Assembly: GCF_030546645.1 (NCBI RefSeq)
Contig: NZ_JAUOTO010000003.1
Location: 650,956-714,955 of the forward strand
Origin: Flavitalea plasmicola
GTDB lineage: Bacteria; Bacteroidota; Bacteroidia; Chitinophagales; Chitinophagaceae
Direction: 5' to 3'
DNA: 64,000 bases
Below the pieces are notes generated by a model. That model did no database searches, was not told the DNA's origin, and worked only from the letters and a program-made list of their open reading frames with translations. A program made the translations under genes and the position numbers. Numbering within the stretch: the stretch's first letter is position 1; the number at the start of each line of letters is the position of its first letter. Positions 51,757 through 61,900 of the stretch are shown here, in pieces.

Positions 51757-53025
51757 ATGATCATTGTTCCAACCCACTGTCGCAGCCATCGCCGCCGGGC
51801 GTTGTGCTGGCTGGCCGCTGCCGTCCTGTGCACGGGCTACAGCTGCCATAAAACCCCGCTGGCCCGCAGCGGCCCCGGTAAAACTGAAGACAGGGCCGCA
51901 ACTCCTTACCACACCAGCATGATGCTGTTCAATGGCGGCAACGAGGGCGCCGGCGGCGTAACCACTTATCATTCCTTCCGGATCCCATCGATCATCCGGA
52001 CGAACAACGGGACGCTGATCGCCTTCGCGGAAGGCCGGAGATGGGACCCCAGCGATTACGGGGACATCAACCTCGTTTTTAAACGGTCGACCGACAACGG
52101 CGCCACCTGGTCCGCTCTGGGTGAGATAGCCGCCAGCGGCCCCGGAACCTGGGGTAACCCGACGGCCGTCTATGACGCGAATAAAGGCGCTAATGGACGC
52201 GTATGGCTATTCATGAACTGGAATGACAGCGCCAAGCACCAGATCTCCGACTTTACCCAATATGGCGACCGGAGAGTGTACACCTCCTACAGCGATGATC
52301 ATGGGGTGACCTGGTCGACGCCGCTGGACAGGACATCCACGCTGACGCCAACAACTTATAAATGGGATGCGATGGGGCCTGGCATCGGGATCCAGACCGT
52401 GGCCGGCGATCATCCCGGCAGGCTGATCATCCCAGCTTATGGAAGGAATATCTACAGCGACGACAGCGGAGCTACCTGGCAGGTGCAGCTGCTGTCGGGC
52501 GGCAAGCATGAAAGCACCATCGTGGAAGCGATGGATGGCACTTTGCTGAGAAATGACAGACCGAACTCCACCGAATGGACTGCTGCCAAACGGCGGGTGA
52601 AGTCCACCGGCTCCATCACGGGTGGCTTTGGCGCGTGGTCCGCCGACGCCGCACTGACAGATCCCATGTGCGAGGGTTCGATCCTCCGGTATAACAGGGA
52701 TGCCCCCGACAGGATCTATTTCCTGAATCCGAACAATGAGACCAGCCGGTGTAACATGACGGTGAGGATCAGCTATGACCAGGGCGCCACCTGGCCCATC
52801 AGCAGGGCTATCTTTGACTGGAACACCTGTGACTATAATGCCATCAAGGCCGGCAACCATATTGCAAAAGGAGGATACTCCAGCATGATCAAGACCGCGG
52901 ATTATGCAGTGGGGGCCCTGATCGAGATCAATGAAGACCTTACCAACAGCAGCACCAGCCATAAATCCATTGAGTTTCACAAATTCAATCTGCCCTGGAT
53001 CCTCAATGGAGCCACCGAACCTTAG
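51757..53025 (+). CDS. Exo-alpha-sialidase, lipoprotein (GH33-like)
   Basis: The 422-residue protein has an N-terminal signal with a probable lipobox (TGYSC, Cys30), then the six-bladed sialidase fold. The FRIP motif (YHSFRIPSII, Arg75 of the arginine triad) and four Asp-boxes are visible (STDNGATW, SDDHGVTW, SDDSGATW, SYDQGATW), with the acid region AEGRRWDPSDYGDINLV and a late NPNNETSRCNMTVRIS. It would release terminal sialic acid from glycans at the cell surface. It opens the operon, 58 bp before susC. A second sialidase is part of the fusion at 58925. Confidence 0.93.
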   Translation: MIIVPTHCRSHRRRALCWLAAAVLCTGYSCHKTPLARSGPGKTEDRAATPYHTSMMLFNGGNEGAGGVTTYHSFRIPSIIRTNNGTLIAFAEGRRWDPSDYGDINLVFKRSTDNGATWSALGEIAASGPGTWGNPTAVYDANKGANGRVWLFMNWNDSAKHQISDFTQYGDRRVYTSYSDDHGVTWSTPLDRTSTLTPTTYKWDAMGPGIGIQTVAGDHPGRLIIPAYGRNIYSDDSGATWQVQLLSGGKHESTIVEAMDGTLLRNDRPNSTEWTAAKRRVKSTGSITGGFGAWSADAALTDPMCEGSILRYNRDAPDRIYFLNPNNETSRCNMTVRISYDQGATWPISRAIFDWNTCDYNAIKAGNHIAKGGYSSMIKTADYAVGALIEINEDLTNSSTSHKSIEFHKFNLPWILNGATEP

Positions 53026-53083
53026 ACCTGCCCATTATTGATAACCATTTTTTAAATTTTTCGTTCAACCCGATCAACTGCAT

Positions 53084-56000
53084 ATGAAAAAGCAATGCAT
53101 TCTACTTCCCTTGCGCTGGCTGCTACTTATCGCACTGTTTTTTTTCACACAGGCGTCCTTCGGACAGGGCCCTACTATCAACGGCAAGGTCATCGACAGC
53201 ACCGGTAAAGGATTGGAAGGGGTCAGCATCCTGGTAAAAGGCCACCAAAAAGCCGCTATCACCGATGCCAGCGGCGCCTTCACGCTGGCCTTACCCGCCA
53301 CCCGGGTCACACTGGTGTTCTCGGCAGTGGGCTATGCCCCGCAACAGATGTCCGTGACGGCCGCCCAACATGAGCTTACTGTTACGCTCAATCGAAGTAA
53401 TGACGCAATGCAGGATGTCATCATCGTTGGCTACACACAGCAAAGCCGCGCGAAGACCACTGCCGCTGTCTCCAAGCTGGACATGGCGGAACTGAAGGAC
53501 GTCACCAGTCCCAACCCGGTGCTGGCCCTCCAGGGTAAGCTTCCCGGCGTCTCGGTTCCCGTCAGCTCCGGCCAACCGGGCGCCTCGCCTGTGAATATCA
53601 TCATCCGTGGCGGAACCAAGCTGAATGTGTATGGAACGGGCATCGGCAGCAGCGGCGGCAATGCTATCGGCAGCTCCGACGCCACCAGTCCGCTCGTGAT
53701 CATTGACGGTGTGTTCCGGCCCATGGCGGATGTCAACCCTTATAACATCGAATCGATGCAGGTGATGAAAGATGCAGCTGCTACTTCCATTTACGGAGCC
53801 CAGGGCGCCAACGGTGTCATCGTGGTAAAGACGAAAGGCGGCAAATACAACAAGAAAATGACGTTGACGATGAACCACCGCACCACCTGGGAGACCAACT
53901 CCAGGACCCTCAACTATATGGATGCGGAACAATACCTGAAGCTGGCGCGCACGACGGTGTTCAACACGCACGATGGGTTGAATAAGGACAACCTGCTTAA
54001 CAAAGGCGGCTTTTCCGCCGGCACCAAGGTATTTACAGCCAAGGGCCAGTATGGCAGGGACATCAACCTTACTGCCCTGTATGACAACATCGTTGCCGTG
54101 GAAGGACAGGCCTATGTAGACAACCTGCTGAAACATGGATACAAGACCATGGACGATCCCATCAATCCTGGTACCAGGCTTTTGTATGCGGACAACCATT
54201 ACCAGGACTTGCTCTGGAACACGGGCGTTACGAACAATGAGAATATCTCCATCGATGGCGGCAGCGACAAGGCCAGCTATTTTGTCAGCGCCAACTATAT
54301 CAACCAGGCGGGTACCTTCGTCGGCACAAATTACAAACGTTACGACGTGCTGGGCAATTTCAGCTATAAGGTTTCTGACAACTTCAAGCTGGACGTGATG
54401 ACCAACTATCAGAACATCCTGCCCAACTATGTAAGCGGATTTGTGAACGAATTGATACGGAGCGTGCGCATTACGCCGTTGATCCGCATTTTCAAGGACA
54501 ACGGTGATCCAACGGTAGGCGAGCTATGGTCGACGATCAACCGGTTCCACACGCTGAAATACGACCAGACCCGGGTATCCACCGAACGGTTTGTCAACAA
54601 AGTGGCCGGCGACTGGACCATTATTCCGGGATTGCACTTCAAGCCTTCTGTATCTTACTATGCACAGGATTACAAGTATATGTTCATGCGGAAAGCTACG
54701 CCTGCCGACGAAGTACAACCATCCACACAGCGGCAGAAGAATGAGAATATCAACGACACACGTCAGCTGATGACGGATCAGATCCTGCAATACGACTTCA
54801 ACCTGGGCATTGACCATCACTTCACCGTGCTGGGCGGGTTCAACTATACCCGTAAGACGGGCAACACGGTGACCCTGGGAACCCAACGGGCGAGTAACGA
54901 TTATGTATTTACCATCGCCGAACCTTCTACCACCAGCATCAGCGGCGTGGTCAATACCAATGTCACTGATCTGGGAACCACGCTTTCCGAGACCCGCTCT
55001 GCCAGCTATTTTGGGCAGATGAACTATGACTATGACGGAAAGTACCTTTTTAGCAGCTCGCTGCGCTACGATGGATTCTCTAATTTCGCGCCGGAGAATA
55101 AATATGCGCTGTTCCCCTCTGTGGCGGTGGGCTGGAATGTCGCCCGGGAAAAATTCTGGCATGTGGAACCTGTCACCACCCTGAAGCTGCGGGCCAGCTG
55201 GGGTCAGGCCGGTCTCAGCGATCTCGATCTCACCGACACATATGGCGGTTATTCAGCCACGCAATATGCGCAAAACTCGGGTATCCTCCGCAGCAATCTT
55301 GCCAATTCCGACTTAAAATGGGAGACTACGGAAACGACGGACCTGGCCGCTGAAATTGGCCTGTTCAAAGATAGGATCAACCTGGTAGTGGACTACTATA
55401 ATAAATTGACGAAGGACCGGCTTGACTCCAAACCCCTTCCCTCAGAAGCGCCTTTCTCCAGCATCACCTATAACAACGGCACGCTTCGCAACCGGGGCGT
55501 GGAAATAGGGCTGGAGGCTCTTGTCATCAAGGCTGGCGCCTTTAGCTGGAAGACAAACTTCTCATTTGCTTTCAATCGCACGGTGTTCACCAAACTGCCA
55601 GCCAACGGACATCCCAGGAACAGGCAGTTCGGCCAGGTGGTGTGGGACCCCGGAACAAAGCAAAATATAGAACAAGGCGGATATGCGGTGGGCGAGCGTC
55701 CTTTCGGACTTTGGGCCTTCAAGGTACTGGGTGTGTTCTCCACCGATGCGGAAGCTGCAGCCTGGAATGCCAGGATCAAGGATAACCTGGCATCCCCTTC
55801 CGGCATCACCGTCGGTAAACATGCAGGCGACTATATCTTCGCCGATGTCAACGGTGACGGCATCATCGATGCCAAGGACCAGGTGTTTATGGGCTACCGC
55901 ACGCCCAGCATTCTCGGCGGCATGCAAAACACGTTCTCCTGGAAAGGCATCTCCATGCGCATAACCATGGATTATGCCCTGGGCCACCTGATCAGCAATG

Positions 56001-56443
56001 GCGCATTGGCCCGCAGTCTTGGACAAGGCCGCGCCTATAACGAAGGCGCCCCTAAGGAGGCGCTGGGCCCGGATATCTGGCAGAAGGAAGGCGACGTGGG
56101 AAAAAAATACGCCCGTTTCTCTTTTGCAGACTACGATTTCGGTCAGCGTAACTACCTCCGCAACGCCTCGCTGGGCACCAACTACACCTATTCTTCCGAT
56201 GTATCGCCCATGATCTCCAAGGGTGACTTCCTGGCATTCCGGGAAATATCCATTGGCTATGACATACCAAAGGACCTGCTCAAAAGAGCACATGTAGCAG
56301 GGTTGAATGTCTTTGCCAGCGTGAATAACATTGGCTATATCACAGGTTATAAGGGGTTCAACCCTGAGACCTACACAGGAGTGGATGGTGGCGGGTATCC
56401 CCGTCCAAGGCAGTATTCATTAGGCGCAACTTTGAAATTCTAA
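53084..56443 (+). CDS. SusC-like TonB-dependent outer-membrane transporter (NanO-type)
   Basis: The 1119-residue protein has a signal peptide (LLLIALFFFTQASFGQ) and a carboxypeptidase-regulatory-like domain (TINGKVIDSTGKGLEGVSILVKG). The plug shows QDVIIVGYTQQSR, LQGKLPGVSVPVSSGQPGASPVNIIIRG, PLVIIDGVFRP and KDAAATSIYGAQGANGVIVVKTKGG, and a long barrel ends LGATLKF. SusC proteins import oligosaccharides with TonB energy beneath a SusD lid. In sialic-acid loci the equivalent pair is called NanO/NanU. The SusD gene follows after 10 bp. Confidence 0.95.
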   Translation: MKKQCILLPLRWLLLIALFFFTQASFGQGPTINGKVIDSTGKGLEGVSILVKGHQKAAITDASGAFTLALPATRVTLVFSAVGYAPQQMSVTAAQHELTVTLNRSNDAMQDVIIVGYTQQSRAKTTAAVSKLDMAELKDVTSPNPVLALQGKLPGVSVPVSSGQPGASPVNIIIRGGTKLNVYGTGIGSSGGNAIGSSDATSPLVIIDGVFRPMADVNPYNIESMQVMKDAAATSIYGAQGANGVIVVKTKGGKYNKKMTLTMNHRTTWETNSRTLNYMDAEQYLKLARTTVFNTHDGLNKDNLLNKGGFSAGTKVFTAKGQYGRDINLTALYDNIVAVEGQAYVDNLLKHGYKTMDDPINPGTRLLYADNHYQDLLWNTGVTNNENISIDGGSDKASYFVSANYINQAGTFVGTNYKRYDVLGNFSYKVSDNFKLDVMTNYQNILPNYVSGFVNELIRSVRITPLIRIFKDNGDPTVGELWSTINRFHTLKYDQTRVSTERFVNKVAGDWTIIPGLHFKPSVSYYAQDYKYMFMRKATPADEVQPSTQRQKNENINDTRQLMTDQILQYDFNLGIDHHFTVLGGFNYTRKTGNTVTLGTQRASNDYVFTIAEPSTTSISGVVNTNVTDLGTTLSETRSASYFGQMNYDYDGKYLFSSSLRYDGFSNFAPENKYALFPSVAVGWNVAREKFWHVEPVTTLKLRASWGQAGLSDLDLTDTYGGYSATQYAQNSGILRSNLANSDLKWETTETTDLAAEIGLFKDRINLVVDYYNKLTKDRLDSKPLPSEAPFSSITYNNGTLRNRGVEIGLEALVIKAGAFSWKTNFSFAFNRTVFTKLPANGHPRNRQFGQVVWDPGTKQNIEQGGYAVGERPFGLWAFKVLGVFSTDAEAAAWNARIKDNLASPSGITVGKHAGDYIFADVNGDGIIDAKDQVFMGYRTPSILGGMQNTFSWKGISMRITMDYALGHLISNGALARSLGQGRAYNEGAPKEALGPDIWQKEGDVGKKYARFSFADYDFGQRNYLRNASLGTNYTYSSDVSPMISKGDFLAFREISIGYDIPKDLLKRAHVAGLNVFASVNNIGYITGYKGFNPETYTGVDGGGYPRPRQYSLGATLKF

Positions 56444-56453
56444 AATTACCATT

Positions 56454-57935
56454 ATGAACAAAATCATCAATATATTCATCTTCTCAGCCTGTGTCTTCCC
56501 TGCCTTCACCGGTTGTAAGAAGATCCTGGACGTAGCACCCCAGTCCAGCATCACGGAGCAGAACTATTTCACCAGCCAGGGAGATTTCGAGCCCTATGTA
56601 ACAGGCATCTATACCCAGATGCGCGGCCTGGCAAACAATATTACCTATGGTACGGAAAGGAGCGAGGAGCTGATCCCGGCGCTGAATTCCCGTTTTTCCA
56701 CGGCCTGGTCGCAGATCATTTCCCCTGCCACCGGCGCCCTGGACTACAATGCATGGTACAAAGCCATCGGCAACTGCAACCTGCTGCTGTACAAGATCCG
56801 GGATTTCAGCTTTTCCGATGCGCCGGATACAAAGGCGCGGATACTGGCGGAGACCTATAGCCTCCGAGCCTATTTCTTTTTCCATCTTTCCCGTATCATC
56901 GGTGACGCACCGCTGATGCTGCAGGCTGTAGTCGGCACCGATGTCCCGTTGCTGGGCCGTTCGCCCGCTGCAGATGTCATTAAACAGGTGAATTCGGACC
57001 TGGATAGCGCCCTTCTCCTTTTCAGGTCCATCAGCAACTTTTCGCCTAAAATCTATCCTTCCAAATACCGTTTTGCTTATGGTTCCGCACAGGCGCTGAA
57101 GGCGGACGTCAATCTTTGGAGCGCCAAAGTACTGGGTGGCGGGGATGCGGCTCTTAATAATGTCATTACGGCCATCAATGAAGCGCAGTCCAGCGGCCTC
57201 ACATTGAATGCCGATTTTAAAAGTGTGACGGGCATCCGTGCGGCCGGCAATCCGGAAGTGGCGCTGGCCGCCTTTTATCTGCGGGATGAGACGGGAGCCA
57301 ACTATGGACTCAATGCCCTGCCTTATTTTAATGCAGGTGTACAAGGAGCGCTTAACCTGGATAGCTTGCCGTATGTACTCACCACCAGCAATGGCCAGGG
57401 CGCTTATCAGATCAGCACTTTGTCGAGGGGATTGTTCAGCGCCAGCCCCAATGACAAACGCATTCCTTTTACCTGGGTGACGGAAAGGCAATCTTCGGGG
57501 CCTAAGATCTCCTGGATCACCAAGTATCCCGGGACAAAATACACTGATGACAGGGTTTCAGACAACGACATCATCATGTACCGCCTCGCTGACATCTACC
57601 TGATGAAGGCGGAAGCTTTTGCTGCCCTGTCCGCGGCCAATACGGATTCTGCTATTGCTTATCTTAATAAGGTGCGGGGTCGTGCGGGTAATGGTGATTA
57701 CGCCGGAGCGACGGATAAGCTGACAGTGGAAAAAGAAATTTTGAATGAAAGAGGAAGAGAACTGTTTTTCGAGAACAAACGCTGGTATGACCTCGTACGT
57801 TTCCATAAAGAAGGCGTCATCGATGTATACCAATACGTACCCAACCTGGCCGGTAAGACCACCCCTTTGTTCTGGCCATTGAATTCCACCGTGCTGGCCA
57901 ACAACAGCAAGTTGATCCAGACGAGTGGATATTGA
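56454..57935 (+). CDS. SusD-like surface glycan-binding lipoprotein (NanU-type)
   Basis: The 493-residue protein is a RagB/SusD family lipoprotein: lipobox near PAFTGCKKILDVAP, N-terminal SITEQNYFTSQGDFEPYVTGIYTQMRG, tetratricopeptide-like helices (AETYSLRAYFFFHLSRIIGDAPL), and the C-terminal family signature YRLADIYLMKAEAFA ... NERGRELFFENKRWYDLVRF. It binds the ligand outside the cell and covers the SusC barrel. Placement directly after SusC and before the lyase gene indicates sialic acid or sialo-oligosaccharide as ligand. Confidence 0.95.
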   Translation: MNKIINIFIFSACVFPAFTGCKKILDVAPQSSITEQNYFTSQGDFEPYVTGIYTQMRGLANNITYGTERSEELIPALNSRFSTAWSQIISPATGALDYNAWYKAIGNCNLLLYKIRDFSFSDAPDTKARILAETYSLRAYFFFHLSRIIGDAPLMLQAVVGTDVPLLGRSPAADVIKQVNSDLDSALLLFRSISNFSPKIYPSKYRFAYGSAQALKADVNLWSAKVLGGGDAALNNVITAINEAQSSGLTLNADFKSVTGIRAAGNPEVALAAFYLRDETGANYGLNALPYFNAGVQGALNLDSLPYVLTTSNGQGAYQISTLSRGLFSASPNDKRIPFTWVTERQSSGPKISWITKYPGTKYTDDRVSDNDIIMYRLADIYLMKAEAFAALSAANTDSAIAYLNKVRGRAGNGDYAGATDKLTVEKEILNERGRELFFENKRWYDLVRFHKEGVIDVYQYVPNLAGKTTPLFWPLNSTVLANNSKLIQTSGY

Positions 57936-57982
57936 TCCGGCCGCAGCATGAGAAAACGAAACAATTAGTTTAAAGAATAATT

Positions 57983-58915
57983 ATGAGTAAAAAAATCGAA
58001 GGATTGATCGCGGCGGCGTTTACCCCGTTCTATGAAGATGGCAGCATCAACACAAGTCTGATACCCCCCCTGGTGGACAAATTGCTGCGGGACGGCGTCC
58101 GTGGAATATTTGTTTGCGGCAGTAATGGAGAAGGACCCAATATGACCCTCGAAGAACGCAAGTTGGTAGCAGAAGCATTTGTAAAAGCAGCTGCCGGGCG
58201 GCTGCTGATCATCGTGCACGTAGGTCACAGCTGTATCACCGAAGCAAAGATACTGGCGGCACACGCTGTCACCATCGGTGCTGACGCGTTTTCAGCCGTG
58301 GCGGCCTTTTACTTCAAGCCGTCGTCGGTGGAAAATCTGGTGGATTGCATGGCCGACATCGCGGGTGCGGCGACGGGTCTGCCTTTTTACTATTACCATA
58401 TTCCCCACCTCACCGGTGTGGGCATGGACATGATCGAGTTCCTGCGGCTGGGAGGCAGGCGTATTCCCAACCTCGCAGGGATAAAATATACCGCCGCCAC
58501 TATCCAGGAATACCAGGCCTGCCTGAATTACAGCCAGGGTCGGTTTGACATCCTCTATGGCGTGGATGAGCTGTTGCTGCCCGCTCTCGCGGCCGGTGCG
58601 AAGGCCGCCATCGGCAGCACCTATACTTTCGCCGCGCCACTGTACCTTCGTACCATGGAGGCTTTTGAGAAAGGAGATATGGAAACTGCCCGACAACAGC
58701 ATGCATATCTGGTGGAAGTGATCCGTATCCTGCTGAAATATCCACCTATCCCGGGTCAGAAGGCCATCATGCAGATGCTGGGCTGGGACCTGGGGCCCTG
58801 CCGGCTTCCGCTTGCTACCCTGGACAAAGAAAGCTTTGACGAATTTCACAGAGAGCTTGCCGCCCTGTCATTCTTTGACAAGGTCGGCACGCGAAAACCT
58901 CAGCACATTTCCTAA
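57983..58915 (+). CDS. nanA: N-acetylneuraminate lyase
   Basis: The 310-residue protein is a class I aldolase of the DHDPS/NAL family. It has the carboxylate-binding loop GSNGEGP, the catalytic Tyr138 in FYYYHIPHLTG (a pattern specific for NAL rather than DHDPS) and the Schiff-base Lys168 in GIKYTA. It splits N-acetylneuraminate into N-acetylmannosamine and pyruvate in the cytoplasm. The gene lies between susD and the mutarotase-symporter-sialidase fusion, which supports the assignment. No epimerase or kinase for ManNAc is seen before the window ends. Confidence 0.92.
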   Translation: MSKKIEGLIAAAFTPFYEDGSINTSLIPPLVDKLLRDGVRGIFVCGSNGEGPNMTLEERKLVAEAFVKAAAGRLLIIVHVGHSCITEAKILAAHAVTIGADAFSAVAAFYFKPSSVENLVDCMADIAGAATGLPFYYYHIPHLTGVGMDMIEFLRLGGRRIPNLAGIKYTAATIQEYQACLNYSQGRFDILYGVDELLLPALAAGAKAAIGSTYTFAAPLYLRTMEAFEKGDMETARQQHAYLVEVIRILLKYPPIPGQKAIMQMLGWDLGPCRLPLATLDKESFDEFHRELAALSFFDKVGTRKPQHIS

Positions 58916-58924
58916 ATATCCGGC

Positions 58925-61900
58925 ATGTCCATATTGAAAAAATTATTTCTCGTCTTTTTATCTCTATCAATATCAACTATGAAAGCCCGTAGCCAGACTC
59001 CCTCTGTGGAAAAGGACTTCTTCAGCTGGGGACAAGCCAGCCCGTTGCCGGACGCAGATGGCCTTGCCGGCTCCTTTGCCGGCACCAGCGGGGGGGCGCT
59101 CCTCCTGGCTGGTGGCACCAACTTCCCTGGTAACCAACGACCCTGGACAGGCGGTACCAAGACATGGTATGATAAGATCTATGTGCTGGAGCGGCCCGGC
59201 GGCGCCTGGAAAGAGGCAGGCAGGTTGCCAAGAGCTTTGGGGTATGGGATTTCTATCTCCGGCGCCGGCGGATTGATATGCCTGGGAGGCGGCGACGCCC
59301 AAAGGGAATATGCAGATGCTTTTATACTGCAATACCAGGCCGGCAGGATATCAACCCAATCTCTCCCGCCTCTGCCCGAGCCCCTGGTCAATGGATGCGG
59401 CGTTATTTTGCAGCACCGGATATTCGTCCTCGCTCCCGGGGGCGCCTTCTGGTCCCTCGATCTTTCGGCGTCCTTGCAAAAATGGGAGATCCTGCCTTCT
59501 ATGCCCGGACCGTCCCGCATATTGGCGGCCGCCGGTGCGGGTGAGAACGAAGTCTATATTTTCGGAGGCGTCCATCTCAAGGACAGCGCCGGGACAAGAG
59601 AATATCTGAAAGACTGCTGGAAATACCAGCCGGGAAAAGGATGGGGCCGGGTGGCCGACCTGCCCCATCCCCTGGCTGCAGCGCCTACGCCAGCCTACCA
59701 GGCCGGTCAGAACCACCTCGTGCTCTTCGGCGGAGACGATGGTTCACGGGCAGCACTAACCGCCATATTGAAAGATAACCACCCGGGGTTTACCAACGGG
59801 ATAGTAGCTTTCAACACCATCACGGGCGCCTGGTCGATGATGGGGGGTATCCCCGTCGAAAAAAAGACCGATGCGGCGGACAACCCGCATGGAAGCACCT
59901 ATGCACCCGTGACGACACCCCTTGTCGTCTGGAACGGCCAGGTGGTCCTGCCCGGGGGTGAGGCCCGGCCCGGGGTACGCAGCAACAAAGTTCTGACGGC
60001 CTCGCCCCGGCAGCCATCCGGCAAGTTCGGAGCGCTGGACTGGACCGTTATAGCCTGCTACTTCGCTCTCGTCATCGGCATCAGTGTATGGGTCTCCCGG
60101 AATATGGGCAAGACCACGGGCGACTTCTTCCTGGGGGGACAAAAGATCCCCTGGTGGGCGGCAGGTCTCAGCATTTTCGGCTCCAAACTTAGCGCCCTCA
60201 CTTTCATCGCCATTCCGGCCAAAGCCTATGCCACCGACTGGACATATATCATGAACAATGTGATGATCGTGGCGATCGCTCCCATCGTCACTTTTTTTTA
60301 CCTGCCTTACTTCCGGAAATTGAAGCTGACCAGCGTCTATGAATACCTGCGCATACGTTTTGACAGCAGGGTCAAATTTCTGGGCAGTCTCACTTTCGTT
60401 ATTTTTCAGCTCAGCAGGCTGGGAGTGGTGATCTACTTACCCGCACTCGTGCTGAGCACCGTCACCGGTATCAACATATTTGCCTGCATCCTCCTCACGA
60501 CGCTTATCACCACAGCCTACAGCGTAGCTGGCGGCATCGAGGCAGTCGTATGGACCGAGGTCATGCAGGTATTCGTCCTGCTGGGAGGGGCGCTTGCCAG
60601 CTTCTTTTTCATTACCGCGCACACCCACGGCGGCTTCTCCGGCCTGCTGCAGGAAGCTTTCACGAACGATAAGTTCCGCGTGGCTAACCTGGGCTGGAGC
60701 ATCTCACAGCCCGTCCTATGGGTAGTTGCTATCGGCGCTCTTCTTACCAACCTGGTGACCTATACCTCGGACCAGGTCGTGGTACAGCGCTATCTCACTA
60801 CAGCCACTGAAAAAGAGGCGCGCCGCAGCATTTATACCAATGCCCTGATGGTGATCCCCGCTTCTGTGATCTTCTTTGGCGTAGGCACGGCCCTTTGGTT
60901 CTTCTATCGTCATCATCCGGGCGAACTGAATCCCAACGGCCGCATCGATGACGTCTTTCCCTGGTTTATTTCCCAGCAGCTGCCCGCCGGCCTCTCCGGC
61001 CTGGTGATCGCCGGCCTTTTCGCCGCCACCATGTCGACCATCAGCTCCAGCATGAATTCCATCGCCACCGTCGTCACCACCGACTTCTACAAGGCGCTGA
61101 AAAAAGGAGCCAGCGACCGGCAATGTCTCAAGTTTGCCCGCCTGTTCACCATCTTGCTGGGGACCCTGGGCTGCGGCATCGCCTGCTATCTGGTCTATCT
61201 GCAGAATGCCTCTATCTGGGACCAATACCTGAAGATCATCGGGCTGTTCGGGGGCTGCCTGGCCGGTATGTTCGCCGCAGGCATCTTCTTCCCGCGGATC
61301 AACAGCCGGGGCATCCTTGCAGGGTTCGTCCTCAGCTGCATCGGCCTTTATTTTCTGCAGCGCTCCGGCGCCGTAAGCTTCTTCCTTTATCCCTTGTTCG
61401 CCGTGGCGGGATGCCTGTTCTTTGGTTACCTCTTCTCTCTCCGGAAATTCATACTCCTGCTCCTTCCCATCCTCTTTTTATCCGCTCGCCCTGTGTTTGC
61501 CCAGGCTCCCAACCTCAACTATATCTTTCAGAGCGGGCAAGACGGCTACTCCTGTTTCCGCATCCCGGCCCTGATCACCACGCGCCAAGGCGCCATTCTT
61601 GCCTTTGCCGAAGGAAGGAAGAACAACTGCGGCGACGCAGGGGACATCGACCTGGTGGTCCGGCGCTCGACAGACGGGGGAAATACCTGGGGACCGCTCC
61701 GGGTAGTATGGGACGACTCCGCCAACACCTGCGGGAACCCGGCGCCAGTAGTGGATGAAACAACGGGGGCCATCATCCTGCTGTCCACCTGGAACCTGGG
61801 CGCCGACAAAGAAAAAGCCATCGTCAACAGTAGTTCCGCCGATACCCGCCGGGTCTTTGTCCTCACCTCTGGTGACGAGGGACTTACCTGGTCCGCTCCC

